From Lachnospiraceae bacterium 28-4 (GTDB taxonomy: Bacteria > Bacillota > Clostridia > Lachnospirales > Lachnospiraceae), in contig KE159598.1 in the NCBI GenBank assembly GCA_000403275.2, positions 388,128 to 452,127 of the forward strand: a DNA stretch of 64,000 bases, written 5' to 3'. Numbering within the stretch: the first letter of the stretch is position 1; each line of letters opens with the position of its first letter. The notes under the pieces were generated by a model. That model worked only from the letters and a program-made list of their open reading frames with translations, was not told the origin of the DNA and ran no database searches. The position numbers and the translations under genes were made by a program. Below are positions 15,189 through 24,215 of this stretch, in pieces.

Positions 15189-17726
15189 ATGGGATTGTAT
15201 CAATACGAGGTTACCGATATAAAGAAAACGGCAAGAATCGACAGGCTGGTTGCCAACTTGTTTGCGAAAATGCCGGAGATCGAGTCGGCCAGAGCAAGGC
15301 TGGTTACGGAATCTTATAAAGAGACGGAAAACGAGCCGATTATTATACGCCGGGCAAAGGCGTTTGCCCATATTTTGGAAAATATTCCTATTATTATAAG
15401 AGATGAGGAACTGGTGGTGGGAAGCAGCACTATCGCTCCGAGAGGATGCCAGACGTATCCCGAATTTTCTTATGAATGGCTGGAGGCGGAATTTGACACG
15501 GTGGCGGGTCGAAGCGCCGATCCTTTTTACATATCGGAAGAGGCAAAACGTGAAATCAGGGAAGCGGACATTTATTGGAAGGGAAAGACGACCAGCGAAC
15601 TGGCGACCGCTTATATGGAGCCGGAGACGTTGATTGCCATGGAACATAATATGTTTACGCCGGGAAATTATTTTTATAATGGCGTAGGCCATGTGACGGT
15701 GCAATACGAAAAGGTGCTGGCGATAGGATATGAAGGTATCCGTGCCGAAGCGGAAAAAAGGCTTTCGGAATGCGATTTCGGCGATGGGGATTATGCGAGG
15801 AAAGCGCGCTTCCTCCAGGCTGTGATCATAAGCTGCGACGCCGTAATCACCTATGCGCGCCGTTACGCGAAACTGGCAAGGGAAATGGCGGCAGAGTGTA
15901 AAGATGCCGCGAGGCGCGCGGAACTTTTACAAATCGGGGAAAACTGTGAAAAAGTGCCGGCGAAGGGGGCGGAGTCTTTTTATGAGGCATGCCAGTCCTT
16001 CTGGTTCGTGCAGCAGCTTTTACAGATAGAATCCAGCGGCCATTCCATTTCGCCGGGACGTTTTGACCAGTATATGTATCCTTATTATGAAGCGGACAGG
16101 AAGAAGGGAACACTGAGCAGGGAATTTGCACAGGAACTGCTGGACTGCATTTGGGTGAAATTAAATGATTTGAATAAATGCAGGGATGCGGCTTCTGCGG
16201 AAGGGTTTGCGGGCTACAGCCTGTTCCAGAACCTGATTGCGGGCGGCCAGAACGGCGACGGAATGGATGTAACCAACGATCTGTCCTTTATGACGATCCA
16301 GGCAACTATGCATGTACAGCTGCCCCAGCCTTCCTTTTCGGTAAGGGTATGGAACGGCACTCCTCATGAATTCCTGATAAAAGCAGCGGAACTGACGAGG
16401 ACAGGAGTCGGGCTTCCGGCATATTATAACGATGAGGTGATTATTCCGGCCTTAATGAACCGTGGGCTTACTTTGAAGGATGCGAGGGAATACAATATCA
16501 TCGGCTGCGTGGAACCCCAGAAAGCCGGCAAGACAGAAGGATGGCACGATGCGGCGTTCTTCAATATGTGCCGTCCTATGGAACTGGTATTTTCCAGCGG
16601 CAGGGACAGAGGCGTACAGGTGGGGGCAGCCACTAAGCCGGTAGAAGAAATGAAAGATTTTGAAGAATTTTACGATGCTTATAAAGAGCAGATGAATTAT
16701 ATGATCAAGCTGCTGGTAAATGCGGACAATGCCATCGATGTTGCCCATGCCGAGAGATGTCCCCTGCCGTTTCTTTCCTGCATGGTGGACGATTGTATGG
16801 AACGGGGCCTTTCCGTTCAGGAAGGCGGGGCCGTATATAACTTTACCGGTCCTCAGGGCTTTGGCGTAGCCAATATGGCGGACGCGCTCTATGCGATAAA
16901 GACGCTTGTATTCGATGAGCATAAGGCGACTCTCAAAGAGTTTAAAGAAGCGTTGGCCACCAACTACGGCAAAGGGCTGACGAAAGAAATGGTCGGTGAT
17001 ATGACGACGCAGATTGCAGCGAGTTTAAAAGCAGCCGGACAGGAGATCGGGGAAAAGGAGATCGCGGCGATTATGAAGACAGTGATCGAAACTTCCGAAA
17101 TGCCGTCGGTAAAAGAAAACGGAGAACGGCTGCTGAAACTGATCGACCAGGTTCCGAAATTCGGCAACGATATTCCCGAAGTAGATGCTTTTGCAAGAGA
17201 TGTGGCCTATACTTATACGAGGCCGCTGCAGGAATACAGGAATCCGAGAGGCGGTATTTTCCAGGCCGGATTGTATCCGGTGTCGGCCAATGTGCCTCTG
17301 GGAGCCCAGACCGGAGCTACGCCGGACGGAAGGCTGGCGGGTACGCCGGTAGCGGACGGGGTATCCCCTTCTGCCGGAAAGGATGTAAACGGCCCTACCG
17401 CTGCGGCCAATTCCGTAGCAAGGCTGGATCACTACATCGCTTCCAACGGAACGTTGTTCAATCAGAAATTCCATCCGTCGGCTTTGAGCGGAAGGGAAGG
17501 GCTGGAAAAATTTGTGGCGCTGATCCGCGCGTATTTCGACCAGAAGGGAAGCCATATGCAGTTTAACGTAGTCAGCAGGGAAACTTTGCTGGATGCGCAG
17601 AAAAATCCGGAAAAATACAAACACCTGGTGGTAAGGGTGGCCGGATACAGCGCATTGTTTACCACATTGTCCCGTTCCTTGCAGGATGATATCATTAACA
17701 GGACGGAACAGGGCTTCGGCGCATAA
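15189..17726 (+). CDS. Glycyl radical diol dehydratase (B12-independent propanediol/glycerol dehydratase type)
   Basis: The protein is 845 aa. The thiyl Cys440 and base Glu442 lie in IIGCVEPQ, and the glycyl radical Gly819 in RVAGYSA. His168 (GVGHVTV), His285 (GHSISPGR) and Asp454 (WHDAAFF) occupy the positions of the substrate-binding residues of Clostridium butyricum glycerol dehydratase. The segment after GCVEPQ lacks the choline-lyase pattern. It should dehydrate a 1,2-diol to an aldehyde, propanediol to propanal if fed by deoxyhexose breakdown. It is about 50 residues longer than the C. butyricum enzyme between Asp454 and Gly819. The start at 15189 follows AAGGAGAGG; the upstream ATG at 15159 lacks a site. 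It heads an operon with its activase and two Pdu-like genes, so it is probably lumenal. Confidence 0.92.
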   Translation: MGLYQYEVTDIKKTARIDRLVANLFAKMPEIESARARLVTESYKETENEPIIIRRAKAFAHILENIPIIIRDEELVVGSSTIAPRGCQTYPEFSYEWLEAEFDTVAGRSADPFYISEEAKREIREADIYWKGKTTSELATAYMEPETLIAMEHNMFTPGNYFYNGVGHVTVQYEKVLAIGYEGIRAEAEKRLSECDFGDGDYARKARFLQAVIISCDAVITYARRYAKLAREMAAECKDAARRAELLQIGENCEKVPAKGAESFYEACQSFWFVQQLLQIESSGHSISPGRFDQYMYPYYEADRKKGTLSREFAQELLDCIWVKLNDLNKCRDAASAEGFAGYSLFQNLIAGGQNGDGMDVTNDLSFMTIQATMHVQLPQPSFSVRVWNGTPHEFLIKAAELTRTGVGLPAYYNDEVIIPALMNRGLTLKDAREYNIIGCVEPQKAGKTEGWHDAAFFNMCRPMELVFSSGRDRGVQVGAATKPVEEMKDFEEFYDAYKEQMNYMIKLLVNADNAIDVAHAERCPLPFLSCMVDDCMERGLSVQEGGAVYNFTGPQGFGVANMADALYAIKTLVFDEHKATLKEFKEALATNYGKGLTKEMVGDMTTQIAASLKAAGQEIGEKEIAAIMKTVIETSEMPSVKENGERLLKLIDQVPKFGNDIPEVDAFARDVAYTYTRPLQEYRNPRGGIFQAGLYPVSANVPLGAQTGATPDGRLAGTPVADGVSPSAGKDVNGPTAAANSVARLDHYIASNGTLFNQKFHPSALSGREGLEKFVALIRAYFDQKGSHMQFNVVSRETLLDAQKNPEKYKHLVVRVAGYSALFTTLSRSLQDDIINRTEQGFGA

Positions 17727-17742
17727 ACGGAAAGGAATGGGA

Positions 17743-18537
17743 ATGGAAGCTTACAGGCAGACGAAAGGACGTATTTTTGATATTCAAAAATTTTCTATCC
17801 ATGACGGGGACGGCATCCGCACGATTGTTTTCCTGAAAGGCTGTGTGCTGCGGTGCAGATGGTGCTGTAACCCGGAGTCGCAGGAGTATCCGATCCAGAC
17901 GATGGTTGTGGCAGGAGAAGAGAAGATCATCGGAAGGGATGTGACAGTGGATGAGGTAATGAAAACGGTGGAGCAGGATCGGCCGTATTACTACCGTTCC
18001 GGCGGCGGATTGACTTTGTCAGGCGGCGAGAGCCTTTGCCAGCCGGAATTCGCCAGGGATCTGCTGCGGGCAGCGAAGGGGAATGGGATCAATACGGCGA
18101 TGGAAAGCATGGCCTGTGCAAAATATGAAGTGATCGAAAGCATTCTTCCTTACTTAGATCATTATCTGCTGGATATCAAACATATGGATCCTGCAAAACA
18201 TAAAGAATTTACGGGGAAAAGCAACGAACTGATGCTGGAAAATGCCCGGAAGCTCGCAGCTTCCGGGCAGACAAGGCTGAGTATACGGATACCGGTGATT
18301 CCCACATTCAATGACAGCGAGGAGGAGATCCGGGCCATTGCCCGCTTTGCGAAAGAATTGCATCATATAGAAAAAATACATCTCCTGCCTTACCACAGGC
18401 TGGGGCAGGATAAGTACGACGGCCTTGGCAGGGAATATTTGATGAAAGATATTGTTCCCCCTAAGGCGGAGCATATGAAGAGGTTAAAGAGGGCAGCGGA
18501 ATCCGAGTCCGGCCTGATATGCCAGATCGGCGGATAA
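17743..18537 (+). CDS. Glycyl radical enzyme activating enzyme (radical SAM), short form
   Basis: The protein is 264 aa. The radical SAM cluster motif is Cys34-x3-Cys38-x2-Cys41 (GCVLRCRWC), after the family signature FSIHDGDGIRT. A GG-rich SAM motif (LTLSGGES) follows. It should cleave SAM to 5'-deoxyadenosine and place the radical on Gly819 of the adjacent dehydratase. Activases of glycerol dehydratase and choline lyase usually carry an inserted Cys-rich two-cluster ferredoxin domain. Here that place is only a short stub (about 48-70) with no cysteines, as in pyruvate formate-lyase activase. The start at 17743 follows AAAGGA (17731-17736). Confidence 0.9.
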   Translation: MEAYRQTKGRIFDIQKFSIHDGDGIRTIVFLKGCVLRCRWCCNPESQEYPIQTMVVAGEEKIIGRDVTVDEVMKTVEQDRPYYYRSGGGLTLSGGESLCQPEFARDLLRAAKGNGINTAMESMACAKYEVIESILPYLDHYLLDIKHMDPAKHKEFTGKSNELMLENARKLAASGQTRLSIRIPVIPTFNDSEEEIRAIARFAKELHHIEKIHLLPYHRLGQDKYDGLGREYLMKDIVPPKAEHMKRLKRAAESESGLICQIGG

Positions 18538-18540
18538 GAA

Positions 18541-18951
18541 ATGGAGAAAGTGATGGGAATGCAGGAAAGTTTTAGCGGAATATCGGATAATTTATCAACG
18601 GAGGGAAAGACGAGGATCGTCCAGGAGCTGGTGCCGGGAAAACAGATCACGATCGCGCATCTGATCGCCAATCCGGATAAAGTACTATACGAAAAACTGG
18701 GCCTGGATCCGAGCGTGGATTATTCCAGGTCGGCTATTGGGGTGCTGACCATAAGTCCGGCGGAGACTGCTGTGATTGCGGCGGACATCGCGGTAAAAGC
18801 GGCGGGCATTGAACTTGGCTTTGTGGACAGGTTCAGCGGAACGCTTATTATTACAGGAACCGTATCCGAGACGGAGGCTTCCCTGAAAGCGGTATTGGAA
18901 TATACGAAAGAGAAAATGGGATTTGCCATATGCCCGTTTACCCGCACCTAG
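18541..18951 (+). CDS. pduU: Microcompartment shell protein, PduU/EutS type
   Basis: The protein is 136 aa. The segment RIVQELVPGKQITIAHLIAN and the downstream BMC fold match the circularly permuted BMC-H proteins PduU and EutS, which form hexamers with a beta-barrel cap. An ATG at 18553 with GGAG 6 bp upstream is a likely alternative start. It sits 3 bp after the activase stop and before pduV, the usual pduU-pduV pairing. Confidence 0.88.
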   Translation: MEKVMGMQESFSGISDNLSTEGKTRIVQELVPGKQITIAHLIANPDKVLYEKLGLDPSVDYSRSAIGVLTISPAETAVIAADIAVKAAGIELGFVDRFSGTLIITGTVSETEASLKAVLEYTKEKMGFAICPFTRT

Positions 18952-18996
18952 CGCAGAGGCTTGCGATGAACGGGCGGGGAGGCGCGGCGTGAGGAA

Positions 18997-19455
18997 ATGA
19001 AGAAAATTATTTTAATGGGCAGGAGCGAAAGCGGGAAAACCACTTTGACACAGGCGTTAAAGGGAGAACGCATCGAATACCGCAAGACCCAGTATATTAA
19101 TTATTTCGATGTTGTGATCGATACTCCGGGGGAATATATACAGACGAAACAGCTCGGCTACGCGCTGGCGCTTTATGCGTATGAGGCGGATATCGTTGGA
19201 CTGCTTTTATCGGCGACGGAACCGTATTCGCTGTACCCGCCCAATATTACCTGTATGGTAAACCGGGAAGTGGTGGGCATCGTGACGAAGATCAATGAAG
19301 AAAATGCGGATCCCAAAAGGGCGGAACGATGGCTAAGGCTTACAGGATGCAAAAAAATATTTTTTGTGGATTCCAAAAGGCAGGAAGGGATAGCGGAAAT
19401 CCTGGAATATCTTAAGGAAGAAGGGGATAGGATGCCCTGGGAGAAAGAAAATTAG
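18997..19455 (+). CDS. pduV: PduV/EutP-like small GTPase
   Basis: The protein is 152 aa. It has a P-loop GRSESGKT at residues 8-15, the switch DTPGEY, and a degenerate base-recognition motif (TKIN in place of NKxD). PduV and EutP proteins associate with microcompartments, probably through PduU, and may affect compartment placement. It is the last gene of the first operon and is followed by two hairpins. Confidence 0.85.
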   Translation: MKKIILMGRSESGKTTLTQALKGERIEYRKTQYINYFDVVIDTPGEYIQTKQLGYALALYAYEADIVGLLLSATEPYSLYPPNITCMVNREVVGIVTKINEENADPKRAERWLRLTGCKKIFFVDSKRQEGIAEILEYLKEEGDRMPWEKEN

Positions 19456-19462
19456 CTTATGT

Positions 19463-19490
19463 AACCGGCGTGGCATAAACCACGCCGGTT
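19463..19490 (+). terminator. GC-rich hairpin after pduV
   Basis: AACCGGCGTGG (19463-19473) pairs perfectly with CCACGCCGGTT (19480-19490) around a 6-nt loop. Only a weak T-run follows, so it may assist the stronger terminator at 19515. Confidence 0.6.
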
Positions 19491-19514
19491 GTGCTTTAAA
19501 ATAATATAGCCAAG

Positions 19515-19548
19515 CGGGCAGGAAAGAGAATCTTTCCTGCCCGTTTTT
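19515..19548 (+). terminator. Intrinsic terminator of the first microcompartment operon
   Basis: CGGGCAGGAAAGA pairs with TCTTTCCTGCCCG around a 3-nt loop, followed by TTTTT. This closes the operon that starts at 15113. Confidence 0.85.
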
Positions 19549-19614
19549 GGAATAATATGTAAAATACAAAATGGGATAAACAAAACTATCATAAAAATCC
19601 CCAAAAAAATTAAC

Positions 19615-19668
19615 GAAAGTATTTTAGTAAACGGTATAAATTTATATATATTGTCGGAAAATACTTTC
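19615..19668. promoter_or_regulatory. Paired operator-like sites upstream of the LacI-ribokinase gene
   Basis: GAAAGTATTTT (19615-19625) and AAAATACTTTC (19658-19668) are exact reverse complements, with centres about 43 bp apart, close to four helical turns. The second copy sits in the near-palindrome GGAAAATACTTTCC. Helically phased paired sites suit a LacI-family tetramer that loops DNA. Confidence 0.5.
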
Positions 19669-19682
19669 CTAAACTGGAACTA

Positions 19683-19711
19683 TTGAAATACAATTTGTCA
19701 AATTGTATACT
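19683..19711 (+). promoter_or_regulatory. Promoter with an embedded 21-bp palindrome
   Basis: TTGAAA (19683-19688), a 17-bp spacer and TATACT (19706-19711) form a promoter. Between and overlapping them, ATACAATTTG (19688-19697) and CAAATTGTAT (19699-19708) form a perfect palindrome around T19698. A repressor bound here would block RNA polymerase. The LacI-type regulator encoded just downstream is the obvious candidate. Confidence 0.72.
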
Positions 19712-19741
19712 TTTTACATGAAAAAGGTAGATGGTGTTGGT

Positions 19742-21664
19742 ATGAATATTCAGGAAGTGGCAAAGCTGGCAAAGGTTTCCGTATCGACGGTATCAAAAAT
19801 TATCAATGGAAAAGATAACGATATCAGCGAACCTACCAGAAAAAGAGTTTTAAAAATTGTAGAAGAGCAAAACTACATCCCTTATGCGAAATACAGAATG
19901 AAAGAAGGAATGGCAAACCGGTTGGTGGGGTTGGTCATTCCGGGAAACAACAGCTATTATGGCGTATTGATTGCCATGATAGAAGAAGCGCTTCGGGAAC
20001 GCGGATACCGCCTGGTAGTCTATACGGTATCGGAAATGGATGCAAAGGTATTGGATGAAGCGCTGGAACAGCTTTGGAAACGCGGGGTGATCGGGGTGCT
20101 GGTGAATGGAACTCTGGCAGCTTCCCATGTGCCTGAGAATTGCAAAGCGGTATATTTCACGGAGACGGAAGAATTTGACCAGCGGCAGCAGAATACCTTT
20201 TATTTCCGCAAATATGAAGCCGGCCGGCTGGCGGCAGAAGCGCTTTTGGAAGCGGGACATAGGAAAATCGGATGCATTTTGGAGCAATCGGAACAGAATA
20301 TTTTAAATGGGATAGAGGCCGTATTCAGGGAACGGCAGCTGCCGGAGGGCGATCTGGTGTCCTATCTCGGAAAAGACAGAGAGGATTTATGGAAAAACGG
20401 AACCGGATTTTGCATGACGGATAATGTGTCGGCAATGATATGCGGCAGTTCGGAGATCACCGGCATGGTATTGGAATATGCAGGAAAAACGGGAATTCAG
20501 GCTCCGCAGGAGCTGTCGATAGTCTGCATGGAAGAACAGGATATTCTGGAATATATGGCAGGAGGGATCGCTTCGGTAAAATATCCCTTGCAGCAGATGA
20601 CCGCTTCCGCCGTGCATCATTTATTACAGATGATTACGGAGAAAAAAGAGTGTGAAATCGCCAGGAAATTTTTTCCCGTTCTTCAGAAAAGAGGCAGCAT
20701 CCGAAAGAACGAAGAAGGGCAGAGGGGCGGAAAGATCGTAGTGGTAGGAAGCATGAACATTGATAATGTGATCGAAGGGGTACGCATTCCGGTAAACGGG
20801 GAAACACATATCGCGGACAATATCCTGGTCATGCCGGGAGGGAAGGGAGGAAACCAGGCGGTCGGCGTGGGGAAGCTGGGGGGAAGGGCATATATGATCG
20901 GCAGGATTGGAAAAGACGCGGATGGCAAACTGCTGTTTAAGGGATTGTCGGATTGCGGAGTCTATATGGACGGAGTGGAATTCGACGACCAGTTATCCAG
21001 CGGCCAGGCATTTGTCCATCTGGACCGGGAAGGGGAAAACACCATTGTTGTATACCGCGGAGCAAACGGCAATTTGGACGGGGCACAGTTGGAAAGGCAC
21101 GGTGAAGTTTTTCAAAATGCGAAATATTGTCTGATTTCATCGGAAATATCGATGGAAACCATACGCGCCGCAAAAAAACATTGCCGGAAAAATCAGACGG
21201 AAATGATACTGAAGCCTTCCGCATTGGAGGAAATTGAAGAAGATATTCTGGAAGGGATCGATTACCTGGTGCCAAATGAAAAAGAGATGGAACAGATTTG
21301 CCCCGGCAATATGCCTCTGGAAGAAAAGGCGGATCGGCTGCTTGCAAACGGGGTGAAAAATGTGATTGTAACCTTGGGGAAACAGGGCTCTTACCTGAAA
21401 AATAAAGCGCATTCCATTTATTTTCCGAGCGCGCCGTTTACGGCGATCGATTCGACGGGAGGAGCGGATTCCTTCATTAGCGCTATGGCATTTTCTCTGA
21501 GCGAAGGAAACGAACTGGTTTATTCCATTATCTATGCCACCTATGCCGCCGGGATCACTGTTACGAGATACGGAGTGCAGGAGGCGATGCCGGATAAAAA
21601 AACAATCGGTATCTATATAGAAGAAATGGAAAGAAAATACAGGGAAATAAAAGAAATTATTTAA
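19742..21664 (+). CDS. LacI-family regulator fused to a ribokinase-like (PfkB) domain
   Basis: The protein is about 640 aa. Residues 1-50 are a LacI helix-turn-helix (IQEVAKLAKVSVSTVSKIIN), about 60-325 a periplasmic-binding-like effector domain, and about 335-640 a PfkB ribokinase domain. The kinase part keeps MPGGKGGNQA and the catalytic Asp576 in DSTGGADSF, where ribokinases usually read TGAGD. One polypeptide may therefore bind DNA and phosphorylate the inducing sugar. The start at 19742 is preferred because the -10 box lies inside the longer frame beginning at 19703. A second ribokinase follows after 16 bp. The architecture is clear; kinase activity is inferred. Confidence 0.88.
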   Translation: MNIQEVAKLAKVSVSTVSKIINGKDNDISEPTRKRVLKIVEEQNYIPYAKYRMKEGMANRLVGLVIPGNNSYYGVLIAMIEEALRERGYRLVVYTVSEMDAKVLDEALEQLWKRGVIGVLVNGTLAASHVPENCKAVYFTETEEFDQRQQNTFYFRKYEAGRLAAEALLEAGHRKIGCILEQSEQNILNGIEAVFRERQLPEGDLVSYLGKDREDLWKNGTGFCMTDNVSAMICGSSEITGMVLEYAGKTGIQAPQELSIVCMEEQDILEYMAGGIASVKYPLQQMTASAVHHLLQMITEKKECEIARKFFPVLQKRGSIRKNEEGQRGGKIVVVGSMNIDNVIEGVRIPVNGETHIADNILVMPGGKGGNQAVGVGKLGGRAYMIGRIGKDADGKLLFKGLSDCGVYMDGVEFDDQLSSGQAFVHLDREGENTIVVYRGANGNLDGAQLERHGEVFQNAKYCLISSEISMETIRAAKKHCRKNQTEMILKPSALEEIEEDILEGIDYLVPNEKEMEQICPGNMPLEEKADRLLANGVKNVIVTLGKQGSYLKNKAHSIYFPSAPFTAIDSTGGADSFISAMAFSLSEGNELVYSIIYATYAAGITVTRYGVQEAMPDKKTIGIYIEEMERKYREIKEII

Positions 21665-21680
21665 GAAGGGAATAGGAAAA

Positions 21681-22589
21681 GTGAAAAAGATCGTAGTATT
21701 GGGCAGTTTAAATATGGATTTTGTGATTCGTGTAAAAGAGATGCCTCAAATCGGGGAAACGGTTCTTGGAGAAGGTGTGCGGCTGGTGCCGGGCGGTAAA
21801 GGAGCAAACCAGGCTTATGCGGCGGGAAAACTGGGCGGCGCGGTGACAATGCTCGGGGCGGTAGGAGAGGATGTGTATGGGGAACAGTTGTGCCAGAACC
21901 TCCGCAGCGTCCGGGTGGATACAAAAGGAGTCAGAAAATTGGAAAATATTCCCACCGGCCAGGCTTTTGTTTCCGTTTACGACAGCGGGGACAATTCGAT
22001 CATAGTGATTCCCGGGGCGAACGGAGAGTTAAACCGGGAAATGATCGAACAGGAGATGGCGTGCATTGACGAATGCGACTATATCGTTATGCAGATGGAA
22101 ATCCCTTTGGATGTCATAAGGTTTGTGAAAGAGGCGGCGATCCGAAAAGGAAAAAAAGTAGTGCTGGATCCGGCGCCGGCGGTCGCGGGGCTGGAGGATG
22201 AATTTTGGAAAGGGATATCCATATTGAAGCCGAATGAAACGGAATTGGAGATTTTGACCGGAAAAAAGCCAAAGACACAGGAAGAAATAAAAGAAGCGGC
22301 AAGAAGCATGGTCAAAAAGGGCGTGGAAACGGTGATCGTTACGCTTGGGGAAAAGGGATGTCTGCTGGTCAATGAAGAAAAGGAAGAATATTTTCCGGTA
22401 CATAAAGTAAATATAAAGGATACAACGGCCGCAGGCGACAGTTTTATTGCGGCGCTGGTAGTTGCTCTTTGCGAAGGAAAGACGTATGAGGAAGCGGTGG
22501 CATTTGCCCAGCGGGTATCGTCGGTTGTTGTTACCAGACAAGGGGCGCAGACATCGATCCCATGGAGGAACGAGATGGAAAAGGAGTAA
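21681..22589 (+). CDS. rbsK: Ribokinase (PfkB family)
   Basis: The protein is 302 aa with a GTG start. It has the N-terminal VLGSLNMDFV, GGKGANQAYAAGKLGG, a central QMEIPLDV segment and the catalytic anion-hole motif DTTAAGDSF. The family phosphorylates ribose (or a related pentose) at O5. It follows the LacI-ribokinase fusion in the same operon, next to a nucleoside hydrolase that would release ribose, so ribose is the best guess. Its motif is more canonical than that of the fused kinase. Confidence 0.88.
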   Translation: MKKIVVLGSLNMDFVIRVKEMPQIGETVLGEGVRLVPGGKGANQAYAAGKLGGAVTMLGAVGEDVYGEQLCQNLRSVRVDTKGVRKLENIPTGQAFVSVYDSGDNSIIVIPGANGELNREMIEQEMACIDECDYIVMQMEIPLDVIRFVKEAAIRKGKKVVLDPAPAVAGLEDEFWKGISILKPNETELEILTGKKPKTQEEIKEAARSMVKKGVETVIVTLGEKGCLLVNEEKEEYFPVHKVNIKDTTAAGDSFIAALVVALCEGKTYEEAVAFAQRVSSVVVTRQGAQTSIPWRNEMEKE

Positions 22590-22617
22590 ACAGAGCCTGG
22601 CGGCTGGGGGTGAACGA

Positions 22618-24141
22618 TTGAAGATTAGAAAGACAGTATTTTATCCTACGGTAATCATTATATTGATGTTTCTTGCCTGTTATATGGTAAGTCCGCAGAG
22701 GGTCAATGAAGTGTTAGACGCGGTGAACCGGTTTTTCCAGCAAGGATTCGGGTGGTTTTATTTGGCGGTTTCTCTGTTTCTTGTGGTGGTGTCAGGTATT
22801 GTATTGTTCTCTGGATTTGGAAAAACGAGGATTGGAGGAGAAGAGGCAAAACCGATGTTGTCAACCGGGAACTGGTTTACGGTGGTGCTTTGTACGACGA
22901 TCGCGGCGGGGTTGATTTTCTGGGGATCTTCGGAGCCGGTATACCATCTGATGGAACCGCCGGGATTTCTGGGCATAGAGGCCGGAAGCTATGAAGCCTC
23001 CGTGTTTTCCATGACAACGATGTTTATGCATTGGACGATCACTCCGTATGCGATATACAGTGTACCGGCATTGATGTTCGCGGTTGCGGTTTACAACCAG
23101 AAAAAGGCGTTCAGTTTTTCTTCCTGCGTATCGGGGGTTCTGCCCCGGGCGGACAGGCCGTTGAGTTCGGCGGTCATCGATTCCATGTGTGTATTCGCTA
23201 CGGTCATGGGTATGATCGCTTCCCTTGGGCAAGGGATTTTGAGCATTGCGGGAGGGCTGAGCGAAATCAGCGGGAAGGAAAGCAGCCGGATGACATGGGT
23301 GCTGATCGGAGTGTTCATTGCCATTATATTTACCATATCGGCATGCAGCGGCGTACTGAAAGGGATTAAGTGGATCTCCAATATCAATACCGTATTCCTT
23401 ATTTGTTTGATGATGCTGGTATTCGCGGTGGGGCCGACCATGTATATTGTACAACTGGCTATGGAATCTTTTGGAATTTATCTAGACAATTTTTTTACGA
23501 GAAGCCTGATGATTGGCGCAGGGTCGGGGAGCGACTGGTCCTATTTCTGGACGATAGCCACCTTTGCGAACTGGATGGCATGGGCGCCGATTACGGGAAT
23601 GTTTCTTGGGAAAGTATCCTATGGGCATTCGGTAAGAAAATTTATTGTTATTAATCTGGGCGCAGGGGCGTTAAGCTCCGGCCTTTGGATCAGCATATTC
23701 GGAGGCACATCCATTTATCAGCAGCTGCACGGAACGGATCTGCATGGAAAGATGGCCTTGCAGGGAATGGAAAGCGCGGTGTATGGAATGCTGAAGGCGC
23801 TGCCGGCCGGAAGATGGCTGATACCGGTGCTGGCCGTTACGGTTGTTTTGTCAGTAGTGACAGCAGCGGATTCTACGACGAATGTACTGGGGGATTTGTG
23901 TTTTCTTGGCGATGAGAAAGACCGGGGAATGAAGATAGTAAAAGTGATATGGGGAGTCCTGATCGGCGGGATGGCGATTCTGCTCATTTGCTCTCAGGGA
24001 GTGGCCGGAATCAAAATGATGTCGGTGATCGGAGGGCTTCCGGCGGCGGCGCTGCTGTTGCTTTCAGGAATTTCTCTTCTAAAAACAGCCCGGCAGAAAG
24101 GATCTTTGGGGAAGGAGGGTAAAAGAGAACAGCAGCAATGA
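22618..24141 (+). CDS. BCCT-family transporter
   Basis: The protein is about 507 aa with a TTG start behind GGGGGTGA; the longer frame upstream overlaps the ribokinase gene and is not membrane-like. About 12 hydrophobic segments and the family patterns FYPTVIIIL, GLIFWGSSEPVYHLMEPP and HWTITPYAIYSVPAL mark it as a betaine/choline/carnitine-type transporter. Known members carry quaternary ammonium compounds. Here it is between a ribokinase and a nucleoside hydrolase, so its substrate may be a charged nucleoside or related compound; that is inference. Confidence 0.85.
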   Translation: MKIRKTVFYPTVIIILMFLACYMVSPQRVNEVLDAVNRFFQQGFGWFYLAVSLFLVVVSGIVLFSGFGKTRIGGEEAKPMLSTGNWFTVVLCTTIAAGLIFWGSSEPVYHLMEPPGFLGIEAGSYEASVFSMTTMFMHWTITPYAIYSVPALMFAVAVYNQKKAFSFSSCVSGVLPRADRPLSSAVIDSMCVFATVMGMIASLGQGILSIAGGLSEISGKESSRMTWVLIGVFIAIIFTISACSGVLKGIKWISNINTVFLICLMMLVFAVGPTMYIVQLAMESFGIYLDNFFTRSLMIGAGSGSDWSYFWTIATFANWMAWAPITGMFLGKVSYGHSVRKFIVINLGAGALSSGLWISIFGGTSIYQQLHGTDLHGKMALQGMESAVYGMLKALPAGRWLIPVLAVTVVLSVVTAADSTTNVLGDLCFLGDEKDRGMKIVKVIWGVLIGGMAILLICSQGVAGIKMMSVIGGLPAAALLLLSGISLLKTARQKGSLGKEGKREQQQ

Positions 24142-24215
24142 AAGGGGTATTTTCGGGAGCCTTCCAGGTATCCCGGTGATGCATAAAGAAAAAAGAAAAA
24201 GAGGAGGAACCAGAG

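Noticed and set aside
15189-17726. Choline trimethylamine-lyase (CutC), suggested by the BCCT neighbour
   Set aside because: Residues after GCVEPQ and the His/Asp positions fit diol dehydratases, and the aldolase, PduP, PduL set fits a propanediol-type pathway.
22462-22617. N-terminal extension of the BCCT protein
   Set aside because: It overlaps the end of the ribokinase gene and is Arg/Lys-rich rather than membrane-like; a TTG with a good ribosome binding site exists at 22618.
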